Shown piece by piece: positions 1-6,433 of a DNA stretch of 23,208 bases. A model generated the notes under the pieces. The model made no database searches and was not told the origin of the DNA. It worked only from the letters and a program-made list of their open reading frames with translations. The stretch comes from Clostridia bacterium. GTDB lineage: Bacteria > Bacillota > Clostridia > Oscillospirales > CAG-272. Numbering within the stretch: position 1 is the first letter of the stretch; each line of letters begins with the position of its first letter. The DNA lies in assembly GCA_017461825.1 (NCBI GenBank), contig JAFTXB010000082.1:1-23208 (forward strand). Direction: 5' to 3'. The position numbers and the translations under genes were made by a program.

Positions 1-86
1 TAAGGTTCATTTTGTCGTCGCATTTTATATTATAAACAAAACTTAACAAATAATCAAGCGATTTGATAAAAAATTTACGATTTGGC

Positions 87-115
87 TTGAAAAAAATGCG
101 AAAATGCGGTATAAT
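87..115 (+). promoter_or_regulatory. Sigma-A type promoter for rnhA
   Basis: A TTGAAA box (87-92) and a TATAAT box (110-115) are separated by 17 bases. This predicts a transcript starting near 122 and a 5' leader of about 110 bases for the RNase H gene. The sequence before it (1-86) is AT-rich and shows no gene or other signal. Confidence 0.7.
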
Positions 116-186
116 ATTGGGAAAGTATGCTTTTAACGTTAAAATTAAACAAAATATCCACACAACCCCTTTATTGAAAGTTTTGA

Positions 187-236
187 AAGGTGTCGGAAAA
201 CTTTTTTCAAAAGTTTTCTGACAAAAAAAAAATATG
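187..236 (+). promoter_or_regulatory. Hairpin between Shine-Dalgarno-like site and rnhA start
   Basis: A 14-bp stem (192-205 with 209-222, one G-U pair, 3-base loop) lies directly between an AAGG/GGTG element at 187-191 and the ATG at 234. No ribosome binding site exists in the usual window: the ten bases before the start are almost all A. If the hairpin forms, it would bring the upstream GAAAGGTG close to the start codon; otherwise translation starts on an A-rich site. The stem is AT-rich and could also be part of a dispersed intergenic repeat. Confidence 0.5.
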
Positions 237-668
237 AAACACGTTGACATATACACCGACGGTGCCTGCCGCGGGAACCCCGGACGGGGTGGCTGGGGGG
301 CGGTGCTGGTTTATCAAGGCATTGAAAAAGAGCTGTCGGGCGGTGAAAAAGAGACCACCAACAACCGCATGGAGCTCACTGCCGCGATCGAAGCGCTCTC
401 TGCCCTGCGCGAGCCCTGCGAAGTGACGCTGACCTCCGATTCCAAATACCTGACCGACGCCATCACCAAGGGCTGGGCTCTCTCCTGGCGCGCGCGCGGC
501 TGGAAAAAGGGCGACAAATCCCCTGCCCTCAACCCCGACCTCTGGGAACGCCTGCTCAACCTCCTTGAAATTCACTCCGTCACCTTCGTCTGGGTCAAAG
601 GCCACGACGGCCACCCCTACAACGAACGCTGCGACAAGCTCGCCACCGCCTTCGCCGATTCGCTGTGA
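234..668 (+). CDS. rnhA: Ribonuclease HI
   Basis: This is a single-domain, 144-residue RNase HI, which cleaves the RNA strand of RNA-DNA hybrids (R-loops, replication primers) in the cytoplasm. The N-terminus has the family motif YTDGACRGNPG, and the catalytic acidic residues are all visible: Asp9, Glu47 (NNRMELTA), Asp69 (SDSKYL) and Asp134 (NERCDKLA), with His124 in VKGHDGHP. Length and residue spacing match the well-studied E. coli enzyme almost exactly. There is no extra N-terminal hybrid-binding domain. The ATG at 234 is chosen because it places the first beta strand at the family's normal N-terminus, although no close ribosome binding site is present (see the hairpin just upstream). It is transcribed alone: the next genes are on the other strand behind a terminator. 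Confidence 0.97.
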   Translation: MKHVDIYTDGACRGNPGRGGWGAVLVYQGIEKELSGGEKETTNNRMELTAAIEALSALREPCEVTLTSDSKYLTDAITKGWALSWRARGWKKGDKSPALNPDLWERLLNLLEIHSVTFVWVKGHDGHPYNERCDKLATAFADSL

Positions 669-686
669 GGAGGCTTTGGGGGGAAT

Positions 687-727
687 TGTGGGGGAGACCC
701 CTTTTTATAAAAGTGGTCTCCCCCACA
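687..727. repeat. Inverted-repeat intergenic element after rnhA
   Basis: A perfect 13-bp stem (687-699 with 715-727) of G-rich/C-rich arms flanks a 15-base AT-rich loop and is followed by an A/T stretch around 738-750. It sits 18 bases after the rnhA stop and can act as an RNA hairpin at the end of that transcript. The G/C-run arms and short length resemble the dispersed palindromic intergenic elements common in gut Clostridia; that comparison is from general knowledge and cannot be tested within one window. The stretch from 728 to 880 holds no gene I can support. Confidence 0.6.
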
Positions 728-880
728 CCCCCTCTACCAAAACTTTTTAAGGCAAGGGGTTATTGGGGCGAAAATGGGAATGCTTCTGCCTCGTTCCTTT
801 GTAGGTACCGGTGCCGAAAGCAAACGCATACCGCCGCACACGCCCTCTATTACGCGGGGGACTTCTCCACCATCACGCTT

Positions 881-924
881 AAAAAGCCGATGCGCCGTGC
901 ATTTTGCACAGCGCATCGTTTTTT
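881..924. terminator. Two-way terminator between rnhA and the oad operon
   Basis: An 8-bp GC-rich stem (888-895 with 911-918), extended by an inner GTGC/GCAC pairing, is flanked by T6 on the plus-strand side and A5 on the other, so both directions end in a U-run. It lies 11 bases past the OadG-like stop on the minus strand and would end that operon, as well as any readthrough from rnhA. Confidence 0.8.
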
Positions 925-935
925 GCTATGTAAGC

Positions 936-1088
936 TTATTTGTCCTTGTTACGGGGTCTCGTTGCATAGTTGAGCACGCAGGTGGTAACGATGATCAGTC
1001 CGATCACCACAAAAATACCCAGCATACCAAATCCCATATATTTCAGATTTTCAACGAAGCTCATCGGATCAAAGGTAATATCTCCCAT
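936..1088 (-). CDS. OadG-like small subunit of a sodium-pump decarboxylase
   Basis: A 50-residue membrane protein that begins MGDITFDPMSFVENLKYMGF, followed by one hydrophobic helix (about residues 20-43) and a short basic tail ending RPRNKDK. Position directly after an OadB-type beta subunit, with a 19-base gap, and this one-helix shape fit the gamma (OadG) subunit, which anchors or stabilises the decarboxylase complex in the membrane. Family gamma subunits are usually about 80-120 residues with a soluble C-terminal part that can bind zinc; here that part is missing. The ATG at 1088 has a good AAAGGAG site a few bases upstream, and codon use looks like the neighbours. Identification rests on size, helix and context rather than a diagnostic motif. 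Confidence 0.75.
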   Translation of the reverse strand: MGDITFDPMSFVENLKYMGFGMLGIFVVIGLIIVTTCVLNYATRPRNKDK

Positions 1089-1107
1089 TTTTTCGTCTCC
1101 TTTCGCA

Positions 1108-2232
1108 TTACATCATGAAGAAGTTGAGGATCATACCGCCTGCGATAACAGACGCGATCTGTCCCGAAACGTTTACACCGATCGAGTGCATGAGCAGGAA
1201 GTTTTGGGGATCCTCCTGCAGTCCCATCTTATGTACGATACGACCCGACATGGGGAATGCCGAAATACCTGCCGCACCGATCATGGGGTTGATCTTCTTC
1301 TTGGAGAAGAGGTTGATCAGCTTGGCAACGAGGATACCGCCCGCGGTATCGAAAATGAACGCGAACAGACCCAGCAAAAGGATCACGATGGTGTCGATCT
1401 TGATGAACTGTGCCGCCGTCATCTGACCTGCGATCGAAATGCCGAGGAAGATGGTGACGAGGTTTGCAAGCACCTTTTGTGCGGTCTCGGAGAGAGAATC
1501 CAGCACACCGCACTCGCGGATAAGGTTACCAAACATCAAAAATCCAACCAGCGAAACCGCCGTGGGCGCGAAAATACCCGCAATGAGGGTAATGATGATC
1601 GGGAACAGGATACGGGTGGTCTTGGAGACCGTCTTTGCCTCGTAAGGCATACGAATGAGGCGCTCCTTCTTGGTAGTCATCAGCTTGATAACGGGGGGCT
1701 GAATGATCGGCACCAGCGCCATGTAGGAGTACGCCGCCACCATGATAGCGCCCGTGTACTGCGATCCAAGTGTTTGGGAAACCGCGATTGCCGTGGGGCC
1801 GTCAGCCGCACCGATGATCGCGATCGACGCCGCGTCATTGATGTTCGGGAAGAAGATCGACGCCAGACAAAGGGTGAAGAAAATACCGAACTGTGCCGCC
1901 GCACCGAAGATCATCAGCTTCGGGTTGGAGAGCAGCGGGCCGAAATCGATCATTGCGCCGATACCGATGAACAGCAAGAGCGGGAAAAGCTCGTTTGCGA
2001 TACCGGCGTTATACAGCGTTGTGATCGGGCCATGAGCCGAAATTGCGTCCGCCATCGGGATGTTGACGAGGATCGCGCCAAAGCCCATAGGGAGCAGGAG
2101 CGTGGGCTCCATTTCCTTCTTGATTGCCAAGAAGATCAAAAGACCGCCGATGATCCACATGATCACGTTCTTCCAGCCATCGTTTTGAATCAGCCATTCA
2201 AAGCTCTCATACAAAAAACTTAATTCATCCAT
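1108..2232 (-). CDS. oadB: Sodium-translocating decarboxylase beta subunit (OadB family)
   Basis: A 374-residue polytopic membrane protein of the OadB/GcdB/MmdB family, which couples decarboxylation of biotin-bound carboxylate to export of sodium ions. Visible family marks are the GAADGPTAIAVSQTLG segment with the conserved Asp144 in the membrane core, the following AYSYMALVPIIQPPVIKLM region, and the C-terminal GAAGISAFPMSGR and HSIGVNVSGQ segments that carry conserved Asn/Ser/Arg residues. Which acid is the substrate (oxaloacetate, methylmalonyl-CoA or glutaconyl-CoA) cannot be read from this subunit, and no carboxyltransferase or biotin carrier gene lies in the window. An AGAAAGG site precedes the ATG at 2232. 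The gene follows the CNNM-type gene by 38 bases and precedes the OadG-like gene, suggesting one transcript. Confidence 0.93.
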   Translation of the reverse strand: MDELSFLYESFEWLIQNDGWKNVIMWIIGGLLIFLAIKKEMEPTLLLPMGFGAILVNIPMADAISAHGPITTLYNAGIANELFPLLLFIGIGAMIDFGPLLSNPKLMIFGAAAQFGIFFTLCLASIFFPNINDAASIAIIGAADGPTAIAVSQTLGSQYTGAIMVAAYSYMALVPIIQPPVIKLMTTKKERLIRMPYEAKTVSKTTRILFPIIITLIAGIFAPTAVSLVGFLMFGNLIRECGVLDSLSETAQKVLANLVTIFLGISIAGQMTAAQFIKIDTIVILLLGLFAFIFDTAGGILVAKLINLFSKKKINPMIGAAGISAFPMSGRIVHKMGLQEDPQNFLLMHSIGVNVSGQIASVIAGGMILNFFMM

Positions 2233-2270
2233 TGTTTTAGCCTTTCTGAAAATTAAAATTGTCTTTGTTT

Positions 2271-3653
2271 TTATTCGGAGACCGTCTCACTGTCTTCGTC
2301 TGTCGATGCGGCAACGGTTTCCTCTTCCTCCGGAATGACCTCGGTCTTGATGATCTCGGTCAACTCAATTCGTTTTTCCTTGACCGTAAGCACCTTAACG
2401 GTCAGATTCTTATAAGTAAATTCAGGTGTCTCGCCGTCCTGCGGGATATACTCAAGGTGGGCAATAACAAAGCCGCCTATGGTGTCAAAGGTATCCTCTT
2501 CCTCGCGAAGCGTTTCGCCGATCGCCTCCTCGACGTCCTCCACAAGCGTACCGCCGATGATATGCCAGCGGTTGGGCTCTACCTCGCTGATCTCGGGAAT
2601 CTCGGGTGCGTCGGTCTCATCATAAATGTTTCCGACGATCTCCTCCAAGAGATCCTCCATTGTAACAAGACCGGCAGTTTGACCGTACTCGTCCACCACA
2701 ATCGCCATGTGCACCTTGCTCTCACGCATATCGCGGAAGAGGCGGTTGGCGGGAATGGTATCGGGAACGAACTTGACCTGTTGCATCAGATCGGTCAGCT
2801 TGCAATCGGGCTTGTCAAGCGCTGCAAAAAGATATTCACGCGCCAGAACAATACCCTTGATGTCATCGGTATCCTCACCGCACACGGGAAAACGTGAAAA
2901 TCCGCTTTCCACCAAAACCTTCATTACGTCCTCGTAGGTATCGGTCTCGCGGAGCACCGTCATATCCGAGCGGCGCACCATGATCTCCGCGACCGTGGTA
3001 TTGTCAAACTCGAACACGTTTTCGATCATTTCCTTGGTGTCGGTATCGATCTCACCCTGTTCCTCAACGGCATCCACCAGATCCATAATATCCTCTTCGG
3101 AAACATCCTCACCCGTTTCATCGGGATTCATACCGAACAGGCGAAGCAAACCGTTTGTGGAAGCCGAAACCACCCATACCAAAGGTTTAAGAGCCCTCGA
3201 GAGTGCCGAAATGACACCGCACACCCGACGCGCGAATTTATCGGGATCTCGCATGGCGATGCGCTTGGGGATCAATTCACCAAACACCAACGTAAAGAAA
3301 GACAGAATAAGCGTGATGAGCACGACCGCAATCGTATCTAATACATTGCGCGAGATGAAATCAATCTTACACGTGAACATCAACCAATCGACCAAGCCGT
3401 CGGAAAAGCCGTCTGCCGCAAATGCCGAACCGAGAAAGCCCGCCAGCGTGATGCCGATCTGAATGGTGGAAAGAAAGCCCGTGGGCTGTTCCACAATCTT
3501 CAGTAATTTTTTGGCTTTGGGGTCTTCACCCGAGTCTGCCTGCCGCCTCAGCTTAACCTCATTGAGAGAAACAAGCGAAAGCTCCGATGCGGCAAAGAAC
3601 GCATTGAGGGCAATCAGGATCACCTGAACCAACAATTGTAAAAATATGTCCAT
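2271..3653 (-). CDS. CNNM/CorC-type (hemolysin C family) membrane protein
   Basis: A 460-residue protein with the usual CNNM/HlyC-CorC layout. An N-terminal DUF21 membrane domain (about 1-195) includes ASELSL near residue 22 and the hallmark GELIPK at 125-130; it is followed by a CBS pair (about 210-340), a CorC/HlyC-type domain (about 355-435) and an acidic tail. Family members are membrane proteins linked to Mg2+ (and sometimes Co2+) efflux or homeostasis; the name hemolysin is historical. The ATG at 3653 gives the normal N-terminus. Its only Shine-Dalgarno (AAAAGGAG, ending at 3670) is 16 bases away, which is long, so translation may be weak or aided by the long upstream leader. It is first in a likely operon with the oad subunits. 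Control by the leader at 3654-3900 is likely (see leader peptide and attenuator). Confidence 0.93.
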   Translation of the reverse strand: MDIFLQLLVQVILIALNAFFAASELSLVSLNEVKLRRQADSGEDPKAKKLLKIVEQPTGFLSTIQIGITLAGFLGSAFAADGFSDGLVDWLMFTCKIDFISRNVLDTIAVVLITLILSFFTLVFGELIPKRIAMRDPDKFARRVCGVISALSRALKPLVWVVSASTNGLLRLFGMNPDETGEDVSEEDIMDLVDAVEEQGEIDTDTKEMIENVFEFDNTTVAEIMVRRSDMTVLRETDTYEDVMKVLVESGFSRFPVCGEDTDDIKGIVLAREYLFAALDKPDCKLTDLMQQVKFVPDTIPANRLFRDMRESKVHMAIVVDEYGQTAGLVTMEDLLEEIVGNIYDETDAPEIPEISEVEPNRWHIIGGTLVEDVEEAIGETLREEEDTFDTIGGFVIAHLEYIPQDGETPEFTYKNLTVKVLTVKEKRIELTEIIKTEVIPEEEETVAASTDEDSETVSE

Positions 3654-3700
3654 GATTTTTTTTAAAATTCTCCTTTTCCGATTTTCAAAATAGTTTCTGA

Positions 3701-3749
3701 CACAAAAACAGGACTTGATACCCTTGTGTCAAATGAGAGGGTACAAGCC
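3701..3749 (-). promoter_or_regulatory. Attenuator-like hairpin in the CNNM leader
   Basis: Read on the minus strand, CUUG-U-ACCCU pairs with AGGGUA-U-CAAG, and a further GG/CC extends it (arms about 3738-3749 and 3711-3724, 13-base loop). The stem of roughly 10-12 bp with small bulges is followed by a run of five U (3704-3708) in a U-rich context. This can work as an intrinsic terminator about 50 bases before the CNNM start. It begins 14 bases after the stop codon of the putative leader peptide, the spacing expected if a ribosome ending there influences folding. Confidence 0.55.
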
Positions 3750-3763
3750 GCGATCATGTAGTG

Positions 3764-3832
3764 CTATGTGAGAATCGGTTCCGGGGGCGTGGTTCGGTCG
3801 CCGTCCGCAGGGTCGGGACTGTCTGGTAACAT
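3764..3832 (-). CDS. Putative Pro/Asp/Glu-rich leader peptide (22 aa)
   Basis: A short reading frame from ATG (3832) to TAG (3764) encodes 22 residues, beginning MLPDSPDPADGD. Proline is at positions 3, 6, 8, 16, 17 and 19 and acidic residues at 4, 7, 10, 12 and 18. This stretch is much richer in G+C than the flanks, as a coding segment would be. An AAAGGAG site lies 13 bases upstream, a long but possible spacing. Pro/acidic leader peptides such as enterobacterial MgtL destabilise translating ribosomes at low Mg2+ and thereby control Mg2+ transport genes. Here the downstream gene is a CNNM/CorC protein, a family also tied to Mg2+. The function is inference; a structured RNA rather than a peptide is the main alternative, and an overlapping frame from 3847 has no usable ribosome binding site. 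Confidence 0.4.
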   Translation of the reverse strand: MLPDSPDPADGDRTTPPEPILT

Positions 3833-3901
3833 AAAAGAAAAATAACTCCTTTCATTCCTATTTTGGGAAGGATCAACTCCTTTGACCCAACATACGTTAT
3901 T

Positions 3902-3907
3902 ATTATA
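3902..3907 (-). promoter_or_regulatory. -10 box of the CNNM-oad operon promoter
   Basis: A perfect TATAAT on the minus strand, with no good -35 box at 17 bases (TAGAAT is the nearest), would start transcription near 3895. That gives an untranslated leader of about 240 bases before the CNNM gene, long enough for a regulatory RNA. The transcript would begin with a small hairpin around an AAAGGAGTT element (about 3867-3882, stem AAGGA/TCCTT), and the same AAAGGAGTT recurs before the leader peptide at about 3845-3853. Confidence 0.5.
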
Positions 3908-3989
3908 CAGCAAAAGGCATCCGAATTCTATGCATAAATTGTTAACATTTATTTTTTTTGATAAAAGAGATGCTTTTTTTTAGGAAATA

Positions 3990-3998
3990 TGATATAAT
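3990..3998 (+). promoter_or_regulatory. Extended -10 promoter of the DUF1538/P-II operon
   Basis: TGATATAAT is an extended -10 element (TG, one base, TATAAT at 3993-3998), the kind that can work without a strong -35 box, and none is clear here. Transcription would start near 4005, giving a leader of about 34 bases before the TTG start at 4039. It points away from the CNNM promoter at 3902, so the roughly 90 bases between them form a divergent promoter region that also carries long T/A runs. Confidence 0.6.
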
Positions 3999-4038
3999 AA
4001 ACAGGAAGAAAAAAATTCACACGCGAAAGGAAAGCGAA

Positions 4039-5586
4039 TTGGAAACCGTAATCAAAAGCAAATTCAAAGAATCCCTCACCTCCATTCTGCCCATAGCCGC
4101 GATCGTGCTTGCCCTCAGCGTCACGCTGACCCCGCTCAATCCGGGAACTTTCCTCATGTTCCTGCTCGGCGTGCTCTGCCTGATCGCGGGCTTGGCAATC
4201 TTTACCATGGGGGCAGAGATGTCGATGCAGCCGCTTGGTAAAAAGCTGGGGGCCACGCTCGGAAAATCGGGCAAAGTTTGGCTGATCGCGGCGATCAGCT
4301 TTATCATCGGCATTCTCGTCACCATCTCCGAGCCCGATCTGCACAGTCTGGCCGAGCAGGTTTCGGGCGTACCGAACATGGTGCTTATTCTCACCGTCTC
4401 GCTCGGTGTCGGTATTTTCCTTGCCATCGCTATGCTTCGCATCGTCTTTCGCGTCAGCCTCTCTCTTTTGCTGACGGTCTTTTACATCATTGCGTTTGGA
4501 CTTTGCTGCTTCATCACGCCCGATTTCTGGTCGGTCGCCTTCGACTCGGGCGGAGTGACAACGGGTCCCATGACGGTTCCCTTTATCATGGCGATCGGTG
4601 CGGGCGTTTCGGGCATGCGCTCAGACGGTGAGGACGATTCCTTCGGTCTTGTTGCGCTGTGCTCGATCGGTCCCATCCTCGCGGTTCTGATCCTTGGCAT
4701 TTGCTTTGATCTGCACGGAGGTGAATACGACACCTCGGGCATGACCGGTGCCGTTACCGACACACGCAACGCCATGGAGCACTATCTGCACGGTTTTTCC
4801 TCACACGCAAAGGACGTTGGTATCGCCCTCCTCCCCACCATTGCATTCGCTGCCCTCTTTCAGCTTGCCACACGCGCCTTCAGCGCTAAAAAGCTGATCC
4901 GCATCGGCGTGGGTATCGTTTATACCTTTGTCGGGCTTGTGATCTTCCTCACGGGTGCCAACGAGGGCGTCCTTCCCACAGGACTGTCGCTCGGTCAGTC
5001 GCTTGCAGACATTGGCTCGGGCTACCTCCTCATCCCCGTTTGCATGCTCATCGGGTACTTTATCGTCAACGCTGAGCCTGCCGTCTACGTGCTCAACAAG
5101 CAGGTCGAACAGATCACCGCGGGTGCGATCTCGGCATCCACCATGCGTCTCGCTCTCTCCATCGGTGTGTCGGCGGCGCTCGGTCTTTCCATGCTCCGCA
5201 TCCTCACCGGCATTTCGATCTTGTGGATCCTGATCCCGGGATATGTCATTGCGTTGGGGCTTTCGGTCTTTGTTCCCAAATTCTTTACCGGTATCGCGTT
5301 TGACTCGGGTGGCGTTGCCAGCGGTGCCATGATGAGCGCGTTCGTTCTGCCGCTCGCCATCGGTGCCTGCTCCACGCTCGGAAAGAATATCATGACGCAG
5401 GCATTTGGATGCGTGGCGTTTGTGGCACTTACCCCTATCATTTCGATCCAGATCTGCGGTCTCATCTACAGCCTTAAGGCAAAACGTGCGATCAGCCGCT
5501 TTACATCCGAAACAGAAGTATTCCTCGATTACAGCCTCGAAGTGGCAAAAGAGCTTGAAAACCGTCAAAGGGAGGTGAATAACTAA
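4039..5586 (+). CDS. DUF1538 family membrane protein, duplicated halves
   Basis: This polytopic membrane protein belongs to the DUF1538 family, whose function is unknown; its build suggests a transporter or channel. From the TTG at 4039 it has 515 residues. The two halves repeat the same features: SEPDLHSLAEQV (97-108) against AEPAVYVLNKQV (345-356), and FDSGGVTTG (168-176) against FDSGGVASG (421-429), each within a run of hydrophobic helices. Paired conserved Glu-Pro and Asp-Ser-Gly-Gly motifs are typical of inverted- or direct-repeat carriers. The TTG start is chosen because AAAGGAAAG lies 6 bases upstream; the frame is open back to 3958, but that extension overlaps the promoter and is Lys-rich rather than membrane-like. 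The stop overlaps the start of the next gene (TAATG), so the P-II protein is made in step with it and probably regulates it. Confidence 0.88.
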   Translation: METVIKSKFKESLTSILPIAAIVLALSVTLTPLNPGTFLMFLLGVLCLIAGLAIFTMGAEMSMQPLGKKLGATLGKSGKVWLIAAISFIIGILVTISEPDLHSLAEQVSGVPNMVLILTVSLGVGIFLAIAMLRIVFRVSLSLLLTVFYIIAFGLCCFITPDFWSVAFDSGGVTTGPMTVPFIMAIGAGVSGMRSDGEDDSFGLVALCSIGPILAVLILGICFDLHGGEYDTSGMTGAVTDTRNAMEHYLHGFSSHAKDVGIALLPTIAFAALFQLATRAFSAKKLIRIGVGIVYTFVGLVIFLTGANEGVLPTGLSLGQSLADIGSGYLLIPVCMLIGYFIVNAEPAVYVLNKQVEQITAGAISASTMRLALSIGVSAALGLSMLRILTGISILWILIPGYVIALGLSVFVPKFFTGIAFDSGGVASGAMMSAFVLPLAIGACSTLGKNIMTQAFGCVAFVALTPIISIQICGLIYSLKAKRAISRFTSETEVFLDYSLEVAKELENRQREVNN

Positions 5587-6305
5587 TGGCAAGAAAAAAC
5601 GTGACCGTCGAAAAGCGCGCAAAGCTTTTGGTGTGCATCATTCAGAAAAAGGATGAGATCGCACTGACAGAAGCCTGCAATGAATGCTGTGTTTCCCTGC
5701 ACTTCTCGGGACTGGGATACGGAACCGCCCGATCCAACTACATGAGTTATTTAGGACTGGACGAAATTGAAAAGCGTGTTGTATATTCGCTGATCCCCAA
5801 TTATTCCGAGTCACGCGTCCTAAAAGCGATCAACCGCAAATTAAAGCTTTATCTCAGCGGAAACGGCATTGCGTTTACCGTACCGCTGACCGGTATTTCC
5901 GGCATTGTCAGCAACGCCATCCTCTCTACCCCCCAAAAGGACGAACCCGAAACACAAAAAAACACCCCCGAAAAGGAGCGCACAAAAATGCATGAACTGA
6001 TCATCGCAGTTGTCAATCAGAAATTCACCGATAAAGTTATCGACAGCAGCCGTGCGGCGGGTGCCACGGGCGCCACCATCCTGCACACCAGAAGCGTCGG
6101 TAACCGTCAGGCAGAGCAATTGATCGGTACCACCTTTACGCAGGAGACCGACACGATTGCATTCCTCACCACCTACGAATACAAGGCGCAGATCATGGAG
6201 GCGATCCGCGAAACTGCGGGACTGAAAACCGAGGGCGGTGCCGTGATCTTTTCCGTTCCCGTTGATTCGCTGATCGGCATCGGAAGATTTGACGAAGAGG
6301 ACTGA
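5586..6305 (+). CDS. Tandem P-II-like regulatory protein
   Basis: This 239-residue soluble protein carries two P-II-like ferredoxin-fold domains, about 10-112 and 135-239, joined by a charged linker (QKDEPETQKNTPEKERTK). The second domain has the P-II-type start HELIIAVVNQKFTDKVIDSS, then GATGATILHTR. The first is more divergent (KLLVCIIQKKDEIALTEACN). P-II proteins sense ATP/ADP, 2-oxoglutarate or other small molecules and plug or gate membrane transporters, as GlnK does for AmtB. The ATG overlaps the DUF1538 stop by one base, so the partner is very likely that membrane protein. Neither domain shows the classical uridylylated Tyr loop. An internal ATG at 5988 with a strong ribosome binding site could yield the second domain alone. 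Confidence 0.88.
   Translation: MARKNVTVEKRAKLLVCIIQKKDEIALTEACNECCVSLHFSGLGYGTARSNYMSYLGLDEIEKRVVYSLIPNYSESRVLKAINRKLKLYLSGNGIAFTVPLTGISGIVSNAILSTPQKDEPETQKNTPEKERTKMHELIIAVVNQKFTDKVIDSSRAAGATGATILHTRSVGNRQAEQLIGTTFTQETDTIAFLTTYEYKAQIMEAIRETAGLKTEGGAVIFSVPVDSLIGIGRFDEED
5971..5990 (+). promoter_or_regulatory. Internal ribosome binding site and start inside the P-II gene
   Basis: AAAAGGAG (5971-5978) lies 9 bases before an in-frame ATG (5988), exactly at the boundary between the linker and the second P-II domain. It is as good as any site in front of an annotated gene here, better than the one at the gene's own start. It may produce a 105-residue second-domain protein from the same message, or be a relic of two genes that fused. 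Confidence 0.6.
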
Positions 6306-6344
6306 TCCGATCGGTCAAAAATTTATAAAAGCACAAAAGAATAC

Positions 6345-6373
6345 TTGACAAAACAAAGGTTTTCTGCTATAAT
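6345..6373 (+). promoter_or_regulatory. Consensus sigma-A promoter for the small lipoprotein
   Basis: A perfect TTGACA (6345-6350), 17 bases, and a perfect TATAAT (6368-6373). Such a full match predicts strong, mostly constitutive transcription. It makes the lipoprotein gene independent of the P-II gene ending 39 bases upstream. Confidence 0.92.
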
Positions 6374-6433
6374 TAGTAGTGATATAAAGGCTTGCATGCT
6401 TTTATAAATATTTGGAGAAAGGAGTACAACATC

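Noticed and set aside
665..973. Plus-strand frame of 102 codons after rnhA
   Set aside because: It runs through the inverted-repeat element and the two-way terminator, and overlaps the oadG-like gene on the other strand; the product is low-information sequence from repeat DNA.
970..2223. Long plus-strand frame (417 codons) opposite oadB
   Set aside because: The product is rich in Arg, His, Asp and Glu with no recognisable domain, while the minus strand encodes a clear OadB family protein with its conserved Asp and a good ribosome binding site.
3746..3847. Alternative 33-codon minus-strand frame overlapping the leader peptide
   Set aside because: It starts right after an AGG with no room for ribosome binding, and the next AAGGAG upstream is about 21 bases off. 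The 22-codon frame has better spacing and a more distinctive composition, but this alternative is not excluded.
3654..3900. Known metal riboswitch (M-box, yybP-ykoY, NiCo) in the CNNM leader
   Set aside because: I could not match the conserved cores I remember to this sequence, but only a covariance search would settle it.
3958..4038. Longer N-terminus for the DUF1538 protein
   Set aside because: The extension overlaps the extended -10 promoter at 3990-3998 and has no ribosome binding site, whereas the TTG at 4039 has AAAGGAAAG at 6 bases.
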